Below, piece by piece: positions 1 through 11,486 of a stretch of DNA of 64,000 nucleotides (positions are counted from its first letter, which is position 1; each line of letters starts with the position of its first letter). The notes below the pieces were generated by a model. It was not told the DNA's origin and did no database searches. It saw nothing but the letters and a program-made list of their open reading frames with translations. The translations under genes and the position numbers were made by a program. Source of the stretch: Zanthoxylum bungeanum (lineage: Eukaryota > Streptophyta > Magnoliopsida > Sapindales > Rutaceae); contig SKCR01006513.1 in assembly GCA_019454045.1 (NCBI GenBank), positions 248,001 to 312,000 of the forward strand, in the 5' to 3' direction.

Positions 1-119
1 TTGTTAAAAAAATGACGCAATGAGTGGCAGTCCCTCGATCTGGTCAATGACCCACCTCTTTTGCCTCCCCTACCGCCAGCAGATTGAGACGTCCTATTGC
101 TTTGGTGGTACGAGGACAT
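1..119 (-). other. Open reading frame running off the window edge
   Basis: On the minus strand a frame opens with ATG at 119-117 and stays open to base 1 (about 39 codons). It is rich in Ser, Gly and Arg (SAGGRGGKRGG near residues 14-24). It may be the start of a transposon ORF or chance. No family is recognised. Bases 120-290 hold nothing I can name. Confidence 0.15.
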
Positions 120-290
120 AGAATCAGCGGTTAATGTCAAAACTTAATTTTTACCACAAATATCAAGAAACCCAAAATTGATTCCTCTAATTTCAAATGA
201 ATATATACATCCTTATGGGCAATTGGTTCTGATTAAATAAGTAAAACAAACAAACAAATAAAAGGACGGGCAATAAGTAAAGTTGGGCAA

Positions 291-1235
291 TTGATTCTCA
301 AGAAGCCTCATCTCTTTGAGCAGCCGCGAGAACAAATGACGACAGCCCAAATGATTTATGATGTTGTTGGCACTAACTTTTTTAATGATGACTACAATTT
401 TTTTTTTTTAAAAAATAGGTATAGTTCTCAGATATATTATCTGGAGAAATCCCATAATCCTTCTACAAATAATTTTTATAAGATGCTGAATTCTTTAGAT
501 GCAGATTTGTGGTTGGGGCGTGAAAAATATTCGCAGCTGTTAGTGGTCATTCGATGTTCGAATGTGAAATTTGTGCAACATGAGTCAAAGAATATCTTTG
601 ATAATTGGGTAAAATTCATTAGAAAAGTGTTACCAAAAGATAATACGATGGTGGGTAACTTTTACAGTACGAAAAAATTAGTTCATAGCCTTATGGGTGT
701 ACAGATATATGATGTGTCGAGAAAGTAAAATAACTGGTTAAAATAACTAGTGTCCGCAATCATTGAAGCTGGGATTGATGTTTAAATTGATGCATATTTT
801 ATTGATTGGTTCCAAATAGACTTAAGTAATGAATTGGATGTACGCATAGGTTAAATGTGTGTTACATTGTATGATAATAATTTTCATGTTATTGGATAGA
901 CATGTGACAACGAACACTCTATCAACAAAATCTACATAAGAGATATAGGAAATGGCCATCTGAGAACGAACAAATATTTTAATGTGTATATCAATAATGG
1001 GTACAAAATTTCACACTGAAACACATGGTTTCGATTAGGCCACGATAAACAGATGAGTTTGTATAAAAAGATCAAGTTACAATGATAATTCATGCGATAG
1101 TCGATTGAAGAAAATTTTAGAGGTGGAGTACTCTGGCTTACCTATTAAAAGAACCACATTATTCAATTATGATTGATATGCTTCAATTAATTGGACGAAG
1201 GTGTTGGGGCGGTTATGAGAACCCTCAGGTCGGAT
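291..1235 (+). pseudogene. CACTA (En/Spm-type) TNP2-like transposase relic
   Basis: Remnant of the transposase of a CACTA DNA transposon. The frame at 291-728 (145 codons, TTG start; an ATG follows at 336) carries a TNP2 N-terminal pattern: an FYKMLNSLD block, a short W-containing block, then LPKDN and FYSTKKLV, matching the plant 'LPE.N.LP.SYYEAKKL' consensus. Further on, out of frame and with stops, come YFNVYINNGYKFHTETHG (about 980-1030) and EYSGLPIKRTTLFNYD (about 1123-1170), which match the C-terminal DUF4216-like part of CACTA proteins. The catalytic middle and the usual DUF4218 region are missing, so this is an internally deleted, frameshifted fossil. No CACTA terminal repeats are seen. 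Confidence 0.7.
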
Positions 1236-1959
1236 CGATGTCCCGCGCAGTAGAAATGAGTCTAACCCATATATATCAAAGCATGTATATATTTTTATAT
1301 AATTTAATTCAATGCTTTATTCCATTACGAGTGCTTAGGAAAAAAATAGGGTCGAATCAGAGTTCGGAAGCTCAAAAATTTTTTTTTTCTACGTGAGCGT
1401 GCGCGACATAGGTGCTTTAGTGCCCGTGCTCGCTGTGCGCTAAATGTGCACAATAACTATTTTTTTTATTTTCCTTCATTGGCTCTATGGAATTAGAGAG
1501 CTGATGAATTAAGGTTTCGACTCCATTAGTTTCCAACTTTCCTTAAACACTTTCAAACACCCAAAAATTAATTTTAACATCAAAATCAACATCAACACAT
1601 ATTATAGAATAAAATCATATTTTTCAAAATATCAAATATTTTTATAAAAATATAAATTTATTTCAAAATACGTACATGCGTAAATTTTGAATCTAAAATA
1701 CAAACCTAACAAGTGACTCATGAATAATTCTAGATCACTCAAAGGTGTTCAAATGATTCTAGAATAATAGCCATAGTTCCAAGCTATCATCTAAAGTTCC
1801 AAACTCTAATTTGATGTTCTTATCCAACATGAACAATTTTGACCCAATCACAAGCATATTGTGTTTATACTTCTAAAGCATCCATACACAATTTATTAAC
1901 CTAATTTCAACTTCAAGCTATATTAGTATATATCGAATAAAAAAAAAAGCTTATTAGAT
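1236..1959. other. Unassigned AT-rich sequence
   Basis: No gene recognised. The only feature is a GC-richer patch near 1390-1445 with runs of GTGCGCG/GTGCTCG. The right part may belong to the downstream U5 of the minus-strand copia LTR that follows, but I could not find its end. Confidence 0.3.
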
Positions 1960-2120
1960 AATATCAAACTTACATAGTAAGTTTGAACCAAAGATCTAAT
2001 CTTCTTCTCCTTGTTGAAAAATGTAGAGAACTTCTAAAACTTCTCTAAATACTTATTTAGGCTAATTTTTCTTATACTATGCCTTAATGCTTTCTTGCTT
2101 AAAAACTTGTTCAAGCTTGC

Positions 2121-2128
2121 CTTTTATA
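2121..2128 (-). promoter_or_regulatory. Probable LTR TATA box
   Basis: The minus strand reads TATAAAAG within CACTATAAAAGGCAAGC, about 1.5 kb into the LTR-like stretch and just before a transcribed-leader-like purine-rich segment. It is placed as the U3 promoter by position and sequence only. Confidence 0.4.
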
Positions 2129-2220
2129 GTGAAACTTATGAAAGTTTTAATTAATTTTTAGATGGGCTGAGTCCAAGTTGTCCAATTATGCATAATTATA
2201 TGTGCCTATTAACCTTTATC

Positions 2221-2373
2221 TACCACTTTGATTTAATCCAATTAAATCTAGACAAAGTTTAACCAATCGATTAGTTCATTGTCTACCACTTTGATTTAAT
2301 CCAATTAAATTTAGACAAAGTTTAACCAATTGATTAGTTCATTATCTACCACTTTGATTTAATCCAATTAAAT
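2221..2373. repeat. 63-bp tandem repeat, about 2.4 copies
   Basis: Units start with TACCACTTTGATTTAATCC at 2221, 2284 and 2347, an exact 63-bp period. The first two full copies differ at a few positions, and the third is cut after about 27 bases. The array lies 95-250 bp upstream of the minus-strand TATA box, where LTR enhancer repeats are often found. Confidence 0.85.
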
Positions 2374-3625
2374 CAAGCCAAACACATATATTATTACATA
2401 TTTTGTAATTAGCAAAATATCCTCAATTGGTAGAGATATTTATGAAATTACAACAAAGAACTTGTGTGATTTTGGATTAATCCAAATGGGCCAAAGTAAA
2501 TAATTAATATTATCTAATTATGTATAATTATTTCAATTTATAATTGTAATATAAAATATTATTTATTTTCAAACATCATCGGTTACCCAACTGTTTAACG
2601 AGTATACTTCATATTGTGGGACTGTAAGTCCATACACGTTCGTCATTTAAGCCTAGTTTATATATACGTAATTCGGCCACCTCCGAATTCCAGAAGAACA
2701 CGAACGACCTTTTAGAACTATACATGTAAAGGTCACTATATATATTTAACAGTCTCACTATCATAGGCTATTTGAATTGTGCTTAGGAAACAAAGATTAC
2801 ATAGTCAAGTTTTCGAAGCGCACATCTTATGTTGTCGACATGTCCACGATTTTTTACAACTAACCAGAACAACATTTCTAATATATAATATCCACTTAGG
2901 TGACCGGCTTTGACCAAGGTCTAAAGAATTGTGACTTACTCATGTGAATACATAAACCCCTTTATGGTACACATACGAGCCAACAAATTCTATCGTGATA
3001 TGCACTTCATTAGCGACTGTATCAATCCACACCTAACGAACATCCAGTGGTCAGACCATGAAATATCTCTGACATATACAGCATCAAAATATGGAGGATC
3101 ACACTTAAAATCAATGATATCCTATAGTCAAAGGATCGCATATACTACTTGACTCGAGGAGATTCCTATTAACGGTGGTGTGTACTTCCATCTATTAGGA
3201 ATCACTTATGGGCCCTTCAATATTCACTTTAATGAATAACTACATGTCTATACGTGTTTCCCTTGCTCATGATACGTTGGGTTAGACCATTAGAACTCTA
3301 ATTCCAATATACGACATGTTCTAGTTTTTGAGGTTATAAGAATTCTATTGTATTGCAAAATCAATGACTAGGAATATTTACTTTAAAAATAGTTTATAAT
3401 AATAATACTATGACAATGACGGACCATCCAGTGTCCTGTATTACCATATGACTATTATAAAGTCGATGTCATTCTCAGTATATTTATGTATCAAAATTAT
3501 ATGCATTATGACATAAATTACCATTAACAGGGTTGAAATGAAAATGTAGTTATTTTATCAATAAATAATAAAATATGATGTACAATATATTATTCGGATT
3601 GATATTTTAAGCACCAACTCCAATA

Positions 3626-3640
3626 AACTCCCATTTACTT
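3626..3640 (-). other. Polypurine tract of the minus-strand copia relic
   Basis: The minus strand reads AAGTAAATGGGAGTT directly before the LTR start. This compares with the usual copia AAGTGGGAGAT-TGTTGG junction. It primes plus-strand DNA synthesis in an intact element. Confidence 0.5.
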
Positions 3641-3649
3641 AGTGTCAAC

Positions 3650-4311
3650 CCGGATGGTATCGAAGTCATATCTTCTCCACATATTTATGAATAAATTATG
3701 AGGTAAAGCCTTAGTAAGCGGGTCTGCTAAGTTGTCTTGTCCTTGAAGCTTTAAGACCATTATGTCTTTTTGTTTAATGATTTCTCTAATTATGCGATAT
3801 ATTTTTCCACGTGTTTAACTTAGGAATACGCCATTAGCTCTTTAGTCTGCGCAATGGCTCCACTATTATAACAAATCAATGGGATCATATCCATAATACT
3901 AGGCATAATATCAAGTTCTGTTATAAAATTCCTAATCTAAACAGCTTCTTTACTAGCTTCTAAAGCCGCTATAAATTTTGCCTCAATGGTAGAATCAGCT
4001 GTAGAGCCTTGCTTTGAACATCGCTAACTAACCGCACAGCCATTAGAGGTAAATATATATCTAGATGTAGACTTTTTATCATCCAGATCTCCTTGGAAAT
4101 AGGAGTCTGTATAACCCTTAACTTGTAGTTCATCTTCTTCATATATTAGAAACTTATCATTAGTATCCTTAAGATATTTCAAGATATGTTTCATGGCTAT
4201 CCAATGTTCATTACCCTGATCAGATTGAAATCGACTAGTGACACTAACGCCAAAATTAATATCAGATATTGTACATAACATAGCATACACAATGCTTCCA
4301 ATACAAGAAGT
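3650..4311 (-). pseudogene. Ty1/copia pol fragment (RT end and RNase H)
   Basis: C-terminal part of a copia polyprotein. The intact stretch 4290-4024 contains SRFQSDQGNEHW, ILKYLKDT and KGYTDSYFQGD, the connection and RNase H start of copia pol, and upstream bases continue the match (IGSIVYAMLCT) to 4311. After a stop at 4026 the match goes on with ADSTIEAKFIAALEASKEAVW, then a NNGAIAQ-like block, and ends with NLADPLTKALP near 3715, a typical copia pol C-terminus. The 5' part of pol is lost where a second copia LTR begins at 4312. Confidence 0.85.
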
Positions 4312-4641
4312 TGTTGGGATATATGTCCCAAAGCATAGTGTGATAAGTAAACGAGATTTTATTTAATAAACAATACAATTATTCATTTATTAAAATGTTA
4401 ATTTTAAAGTCGCATATTTTAAATTATCATGTATGCCCTTGAATACTAAATGTACTTTCAGACTAAGTGCATAAGTGTTCTACACAAGAGGATTTAAGTC
4501 TAAATTTAGTAATCCTAAATAGTTCGTAGAGAGCAAACAAAGATGAACACTCTATTTGTGGTTTATCAATAGATACCGCCCATTTCATATTGTATGACGA
4601 CGTTGATCCGGGTTCGTTCATGTGGTGACATGGTAATGGAG
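4312..4641 (+). mobile_element. Copia LTR fragment, left part (split by the LARD-like element)
   Basis: Begins TGTTGGGATATATGTCCC, a standard plant copia LTR start, exactly where the minus-strand pol relic stops matching. It runs AT-rich to 4641, where the 9.35-kb element is inserted, and continues at 14002. No partner LTR of this family is present, so it is a solo LTR or a truncated element. Confidence 0.55.
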
Positions 4642-4646
4642 GTACC
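4642..4646. repeat. Target-site duplication GTACC (left copy)
   Basis: GTACC at 4642-4646 is repeated at 13997-14001, flanking the TG...CA ends of the LARD-like element. Five bases is the usual LTR-retrotransposon integrase stagger. Confidence 0.95.
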
Positions 4647-5061
4647 TGTAACGACCGGTAGTTATTACTACTACCTATGACGATATTACTGCATACGAGA
4701 CAAAGAAGTATAAAAATAAATCAGGTTGGGACTCAAATATAATTTTGTAAGGAATTTGCGAACGATCGGTAAATTTTTCGAAGTCCCGAGACGAAACTGT
4801 ATCCCTTTTATATTATATATAGTATTTTGGGCATACCTGTTTCATACGAACTCGGAATTTTATGAATTTTATATCGTCGGAAAGCTTAGACCGAGACCTA
4901 CAACTTTACTGTTAAAAGTTTTCTTAAATTCGGACCAGAAATAGGTCAAGCATGCAAGTCAAAATCTGGATGAATAGTAAAAACGGACCCAAATGATAAA
5001 ATCTCAAATTTCTCCATTTCCCTAGAAGATTCTACACTCTTCTTTATCGATTAAGTCCTCC

Positions 5062-5069
5062 TATATAAG
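5062..5069 (+). promoter_or_regulatory. LTR TATA box
   Basis: TATATAAG in the context CTCCTATATAAGAGCAACTATTCACC, repeated in the right LTR at 11928-11935. It lies about 415 bp into the LTR, so U3 would be short and R-U5 long, placing the hairpin cluster inside the transcript. Confidence 0.6.
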
Positions 5070-5096
5070 AGCAACTATTCACCTATACCTAAGAGG

Positions 5097-5232
5097 GAAA
5101 GAAACGAAATTGGAAGAGGAAAGAGGAAGAGAAACCGTGAGAGGGAAAGAAAGAAGAAGAAAGGAAGAAGAAGAAGAAGAAAAAGAAGAAAGAAGGAAGA
5201 AAGAAGAGAAATGAAAGGGAAAAAGAAAAGAA
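5097..5232 (+). repeat. GA-rich low-complexity tract in R/U5
   Basis: Imperfect GAA/GGAA/AGAAG repeats over about 135 bp, just downstream of the TATA box. The counterpart in the right LTR is 11958-12087 and has different unit numbers. It produces spurious Leu/Phe-rich minus-strand frames. Confidence 0.85.
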
Positions 5233-6258
5233 GTCTAGGCATCCATGGAAGCTTTCTAGGAGGCTTTGAAATCAAGGAAGCAAGGTAAGGATTCATGACC
5301 CATTTTCTTTAATTGAATCTTTAAGGATTTAAACAAATTGTGTAATATTAAGAGCATGAGTATGGTAATTATAATGAGTTTCTAAGTAAGATGTTAGGTT
5401 CCATTTGTTCAAATTGGGGGAAAATGGGTAGGTTGATAAAATGAGGAAGGGGTTATATTGAAGAATTGGAAGTGTAGTTGGTGAAAAGAAAATGATTAAT
5501 GATGTTTATATGGTAGTTTGGATGTGTGTTATTGGTGTAGATTGATGGATTAAGTATTGGAAGTCATATGGGGAGTTAGGATAGGAATTTGGCCTGGAGG
5601 GAGGAATTCCAGAAATCAGGAATTCGGTCGAGCGTCGCGAAGCGGGAAGAACCCAGCGTCGTGACGCCAGACAGAAAAACTAGGCAGTTTTGTTAGTAAT
5701 CCGAATTGATTTCGGACAGTTCCGATCCCACCCCAGCATAGTTAAGATCATTCTAAGGACCCTAAATCAGTTCTCTAGCTGACATTCCTTACCAACTCTA
5801 CCTAATAGAATGAATTACATTCTTACATACCCAAAACTAATAAGTTTATCCTAATTCTATAATCCATTTCATAGCTTGTAAATCTAATCAAATTATCACT
5901 TTTAGATCATTGCAGGATATGCGATATTCTCCAATGAAGCGATATAGATCCTTCCAGTTTCCAAGCTCTGTGAGTGGACACTCTTTCTTTAAAATGACTT
6001 TTACTTATTGACTTATTTTATAAATCCAGACTTACTTTTCCAACATGTAGGGCGTTAGCCTTTATTTATTTACAGTCATTTTTCAGATGATAGTGACTTA
6101 TAAAAGAAAATGTTTTTAAATTTGAGATTTATGTTTTCGGGGCATGAGGTAAAACCTCACCCCAGTATGTAACTTCAGACACATATGGAATTGACGGATA
6201 AAGAGAGCATGTGCACATGTTGAGGACTGAGGGGACGCTCTCAGATCCTCTAGTTGGG

Positions 6259-6508
6259 CTAGGGGGACGACGATACGTAACGCCCATAGACCCCAGTTTG
6301 AGGTTGGGTGGTAGCATAGATCCGCACCCCCAGCTCCAGTTTGTGGCTTGGGGGACGGTGATACGTAACGCCCCAAGGCTACCAGATTATGAGACAGTAG
6401 TGGCATGCTTTGGGGGACAGTGATACGTAACGCCCCAAAGTCATGGATTTACATTGCTGGCTTCAGTTAGGCGTATGGGGGGACGGCGATACGTAACGCC
6501 CTTATACG
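6259..6508 (+). repeat. Four hairpin units with a shared loop (left LTR)
   Basis: Units at 6259-6289, 6347-6377, 6408-6440 and 6472-6508 share the core GATACGTAACG preceded by GGGGGAC-like bases. The outer arms differ but pair within each unit: CTTGGGG/CCCCAAG, CTTTGGGG/CCCCAAAG, CGTATGGGGG/CCCTTATACG (two G-T pairs), CTAGGG/CCCATAG (one bulge). The right LTR has the same set at 13124-13372. In the transcript each could fold as a stem with a conserved loop. Confidence 0.8.
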
Positions 6509-7135
6509 TCCAGGTTTTCAGACAAAGATATAGATTTCAGAAAGGTTTTCAGTTTTTAGACTTTCAGTACACAGTTATTATCAGATTTTCATTATAAAGT
6601 TTTGAGAGTTTCAGAACCCAAATTTTTAGCAAGTAGTTTTCAGAAACCAGATTTTCAGAAACAGATTTCAAAAGAAATAAAGTTTCTATAAAAGATATTT
6701 CGAAAAGTATGATTTTAAAGTTAAATGACTCTTACTTTAGTTTTCGATTTTAGTCCACTCACTTAGATTATATAGCAATCTAACCCCCCTCCAGTTTTAT
6801 TTATTTTGTAGGGTTTTCCAGGAGGACGAGCTCAGGAGGATGGATACTGATGCAGTCATCAGGGTTAGAGTCCACCAGTTTAGAGTCAGAGTACTATAGT
6901 CCTGTTAGAGTTGCAAACTTGCACTAGTGATGTGATAGTCATTACAAGTAGTCCTTAAAGTGTTTGAGAAGTGTTCTAAGTATACATTAATAAAAGTATT
7001 TTACGTTGTTTGAGTTATGGTCTGTTTGCATGACATTTATATAGTTCAGAGTACAGTCAGATAGTCAGAGGCTTATGGGGTTATCACATCTATCCCATGC
7101 CGGTAACATCTTCTGGATCGGGGATGTTACAAAGA

Positions 7136-7147
7136 TGGTATCAGAGC
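7136..7147 (+). other. Primer-binding site, initiator tRNA-Met type
   Basis: TGGTATCAGAGC, four bases after the left LTR, matches the first 12 bases of the complement of the plant tRNA-iMet 3' end (TGGTATCAGAGCC). It primes minus-strand DNA synthesis. Confidence 0.9.
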
Positions 7148-10100
7148 ATGGTCTAGGGAGTCAGTGACTGCAGTGGGTAGAGTGCTGGGGTCTTGTATAC
7201 GTAGTATGTCCTGGATACCCGTATATGAGGCACTACCTCTCCAGTATCCGATCCTCGAGAACGTCCTCAAAGCTTCGCAGACAGGTTAGTAAGTATTTCC
7301 TAGCTACCTAAAATTCCTATTCCAGTTCAATTAAAGATCATCTCGTAGCTATTATAGAATATTTTCAAAAGTACCAAATAAGCTAGGAAACCCGATCGAT
7401 AAGTTCCAAAGAAAAGAGCAAGAAAGAGAAAAGATGAGACCAGAAGAAAAGATACCGAGAAGTTTGAATTAGTAAGAGACAGAAATGTAAAGAGATATAA
7501 AGAAGTAGTAAAGCCTAAGGACATCCTTCTTGGGTGGACAAAAATGTAAAGTTAGAAGAGAAGTAAGATAAGATAGAGGATTCAGAATCTGAGTAGTAAG
7601 CAAGACACTAGAACCCATAGCAGTAGAAAATAGACTAAGGAAAGCCTTAAAAAGTATTAGAGTTGACTAGCAAGATTAAGATCCCTTTCTAATTCAATAA
7701 ATCCTTCCAAGTAATCCAATAGTCTTCTAAATCCTCTCATAGACAGTGAACTTTCCGAGTAACGAAGGATAGCCAGAGAGACAATAGAAATAAGAAACCC
7801 AGAATATAACCGAGAGCTCTGATGAGGCCTAAACGTCGAAAGAGATCCAAATAACTCTAGGTACCCAAACCGTGAACCAGATCCTTAAGCACGAAGTAGA
7901 AATGGCTAGCTACCTTACCTCTAGCGACCCAATAGAAATAAAATCCTAAACTATCCAACCTTCAAACTCTTCCGTGACACCAGATCAGAGAGTTGCCTTG
8001 ATAAAGCCTATCTTATAGGCATAGACGATTGTAAGGGACTGGATAAGAGTTTACTCAGGAAACTTGAAAGGTAGATTCATCCGAAGACAGTAGAAATCCA
8101 TGATAATATACAAGGATAAACCTATAAGGATAAAGAGAGTTAGAAGTGACAAAGGCAACAGTATGAAGCGTAAGCAGAGTGCCATAACCGAAACTCTCAG
8201 CAAGGATAGAGAGTAAGAATTTGGGAAGCAGAAGTAAGAAGCAGGGGTAAATAAAGATAGAGAGATAGAGACAGATAAGGAATGGTGGAAACCTAAAGTG
8301 ATATCAACTAGAGACATGGAGTTAAGCGATAAAGGTAATAACAAGACTAGTGGTAAAGGGTAATCATAGTAAGAATAGAACATAATAGAAGGTGCAAAGG
8401 ATTAATGACAAGGTTCTTTTATTAAGATACCTTTCTTATCTCGTATAGGTAGTGCATCCTACGAATAACCAAGGTCGTTATAAATAGAAGAAGTAAGAAC
8501 TCAAGGACGATCATGAAATTTTAAATGGACACAGAATGCCAATAGGAAAAGAGGGACCTTGGGTCATTCAAAACTCATACCTATTTTACATGAGCAGCAG
8601 ATTCTATCAGAAGATAAGTACTAAAGGAAGGATTTAAGAAACTTCTAGCAAAAAGGACATAAAGAAAAAGACTGGTAAGGTATAAACAGTCCCCATTAGC
8701 ATAGATGAACGTGGGGGAAACCCAATGAAAATCTATTTAAGGGATAAGTAGGACTTTGACAAGAACATCCACCTAGGAGGAAGATCAAGGAAGTTTTAAA
8801 AGTATAAAGAAGGAAACACTTAAGACAGTTCAGAGATTAAGGAAGTTAGAGTAAGGATTGCTAGGCTAGCAAAAAGGATCACGAGAAAGTCAAATATCAT
8901 GGAAATCACAGATAAGTTGAACTAATAAAGATTCATAGGAATGTATAAAGATAAGCATAAGAACAAATCTATAAGGTTGGAATTATATAATGAAGTAAAC
9001 AGAGTATTAGTATGGACGACATAACAAAGTGATCAAATTAAGGTTTATAGCGAAAATAAGACGTTGAGACTCAAACAAATAAAGAAATAACTCATAAATG
9101 GTCTTAATAGTAAGAAGTATAGAAGGGAATAAAACACAGAAATAGTGTTAAGAACTATGAGGAAAAAGCAAGGAAGTGATCAAACCAATAATGGGGTAGG
9201 ACCCTAGAACTTAATAATGGAAGTTATCATAAGAATGACACAAGGAAACTCTAGAACAGTGTAACAAACAAGGTGACTCATGAGTAAGGCTTATCAAGAC
9301 TAGTAGGAGTCCAGGAATAGATTAAAGGTTATGGAATCCAAGGATAGGTCGAATTAACAGAGGTTTATTGTAAGGTATAAGGATATCCTTGTGAGATTGC
9401 AGGAAATATAAGAAAGTGCTAAGTGTATTAGTATGGATAGAAATATAAAGAGGATACATCAAGGTTTATAATAAGAACAAGGGGTTTTGATTTAAGAGAA
9501 TACATCATAGTTAGTCTTATATAGTAATGAAATAGAAATTGGGGAATGATATAAGAATATTGAAGAATAGCAAGGAAATTTAGTATATTTTTCTAAGAAG
9601 CGATAGAATAAAGAATTGATAATAGTTATGGAACACTAGAGCGTAGTGAGAAAATAACTTGTGGAGAGGTGTAATGATAAGTTAAGGCAAAACACGGAGT
9701 GGATTGTGGTATTGAGTGGAACGGGGATTTAAGGAATAATAAAATGAATGGACCAGGGATTTAAAAGAAGATGATCTTGGGGGTCGAGGTAAATAAAAGT
9801 TTTCAAGGGAACAAAGGAATAAAGAGTCAAGAAACTAAGATTAGGAAAGAACTTTCAAGAAATCAGAAGGATTAAAGGAACCGGGATTATAGAAAATTAT
9901 TTATGAAAAACTAAGTGAGGACCTTATAAGAGTGAAGAAGTGAGGATTGTAGGAGGAGAATAGTATAAAGATCGAAGATTAAGTAAGAGATGCTCATAGT
10001 AGACAAATATAAACAATTCCTAGAAAAGTAAGTGAGTCAAAGGAGAAGGACTAGAATGAGGGATGAGCATTTATAGCAAAATTAGTTCCATAAGAAGGAT

Positions 10101-11486
10101 AGCAAAGAATTACAGTAGTACCTAAATGAAGAATATGGTGTCATCAAGACATCGAGAGATGAGATTAGCCCCACCTTCTCAACCCTCTGATGATATTAAC
10201 AACAAATGGAGCCAAAGCGAAATATTGAGACATTTCAAGAACAAGTATTAGGATAATGGTATAAGAAAAGAAAGAATAGTTCTATTAATGGATACTAATA
10301 GGAACCTTTGGATTTAGTAGCGAGAGTAATAGTAGTAGTTAAGCAAATAATAGGGAGATAAATAGCGATGTTAGAAATAACTAAATGTATATGAGGTTAG
10401 CGTTCATCGAGTAATGGAAGAAGAAGACATGATCTATAGTAGGTGCAGATGGAGGATAAAACAAAGAAGTAAAGCAACGGATGGTTGATACCAGTATAGG
10501 AGGTGAGATAGCCATAAGGGAGAAAAGTAAGCAAGAGAAAAGATAGTGAGTTGTAATCGTATATATATATATATATACATATATGAAGGTATGTGGATAT
10601 AGAGGAAAAGTGCAAAAGATAGGGAATTGAGATCTAAAAACATGGTCCAAGAATAAAGCATAACCCAAGAAAGCTCTTAGCAAAATAAAGAAAGGATGTT
10701 AAAAATACCTAGAAAAAGTTAAAAAGGAGTTGCGTAAAGTACCCAGCCTTAGCTTAAAGAGACCAAACCACTACGGGTTTGGGATGGTTTAACCGCGGGT
10801 TATGGGTGGTTTGGTAGGTTTATAATATAGCATAAGAATGGCAGAATAAGTTGATACAAAACGGATGTCGAGAAACATAAGGCAGAAGAATTGAAAGAAA
10901 AGATCAAAAATGTAATTCATGGGTGACCAAGTAAGACTTTGAGAAGACGAAAAGGAAGTTATTAAATTATGATAGGATAGAAGTCAAGCAATGACAAGAA
11001 TTTATCTGAATAGACCAAAGAAGTCTATACGAGTTAATAAAGAGAAGTAAAGAATAAGGAAATACGGGATAAGGTTAGGAGAAAATAATCGGTGAAATAC
11101 AACAAAGGTAGGAAATAATTCTAAGGATAGGATGGACACATGGAGTAGGGAATATTAGGTATTGATTTTACATATTAGAATCCTCGATGGAAACTAAGAA
11201 TCAAGCTACTGAAAGTTTACTCATGATAAAGAATCATAAGATTTGAGTAAGAGTCTAATAGGAAGAAATTTCAGAGATAATGAGAATAAGGTTCGACAAA
11301 AGGACGGTAGTCAGAAGTACCTAGTAGAAATACTATCAGAATAAAGACTTAATAAGGGAAAAATGAAACTCTTATAGTCAGCAGTGGTTAAATACAAAGA
11401 GATGAGTATAGAAGTATCTTTGGAAATTCATAAAGAAGCAAAACCATGAGTTAGACACCAAGAGGATTCGAGGACGAATCCTATTT
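7148..11486 (+). other. Non-coding purine-rich interior of the LARD-like element
   Basis: No reading frame with retroviral motifs was found on either strand, and frames above 60 codons are pyrimidine-strand artefacts (for example 10381-10683 minus). Hand counts on three sampled 60-base lines (7381, 9121, 9901) give about 73-78% A+G on the plus strand. A small inverted repeat ACCAAACCAC/GTGGTTTGGT (10762-10771, 10806-10815) and a short TA run (10558-10577) lie inside. Just before the PPT the sequence GATTCGAGGACGAATCC (11466-11482) resembles the end of pol in Tekay/Del gypsy elements, perhaps the last trace of coding sequence. Confidence 0.75.

Larger units (their letters stand above)
1960..3625 (-). 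mobile_element. Decayed copia 3' LTR (minus strand)
   Basis: Read on the minus strand, a copia PPT (3640-3626) is followed at about 3625 by TATTGGAGTTGGTGC, a decayed form of the usual copia LTR start TGTTGGAG. The sequence then runs through an AT-rich U3, a 63-bp tandem repeat, a TATA box and a purine-rich transcribed segment (about 2100-1985). This order fits U3-R-U5 of an LTR following the pol remnant at 3650-4311. The far (left) end is not defined, so 1960 is a rough limit. Confidence 0.5.
4647..7131 (+). mobile_element. 5' LTR of the LARD-like element (2,485 bp)
   Basis: Starts TGTAACGACC and ends GATGTTACA. It matches 11507-13996 along its whole length with scattered substitutions and small indels (a few percent in the parts I compared). 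It carries a TATA box at 5062, a GA-rich tract at 5097-5232, a CpG-rich palindromic segment at 5632-5667 and four related hairpins at 6259-6508. Confidence 0.92.

Noticed and set aside
5075..5296. Minus-strand Phe/Leu-rich frame (and 11941-12211)
   Set aside because: It is the complement of GA repeats in the LTR, not a membrane protein gene.
6116..6423. Overlapping frames on both strands
   Set aside because: They cross the LTR hairpin cluster. The right LTR does not preserve them.
10381..10683. Minus-strand frames of 72-100 codons rich in Leu, Phe, Ser and Tyr
   Set aside because: They lie opposite the purine-rich interior of the LARD-like element and across a TA run. Composition alone keeps them open and they carry no motif.
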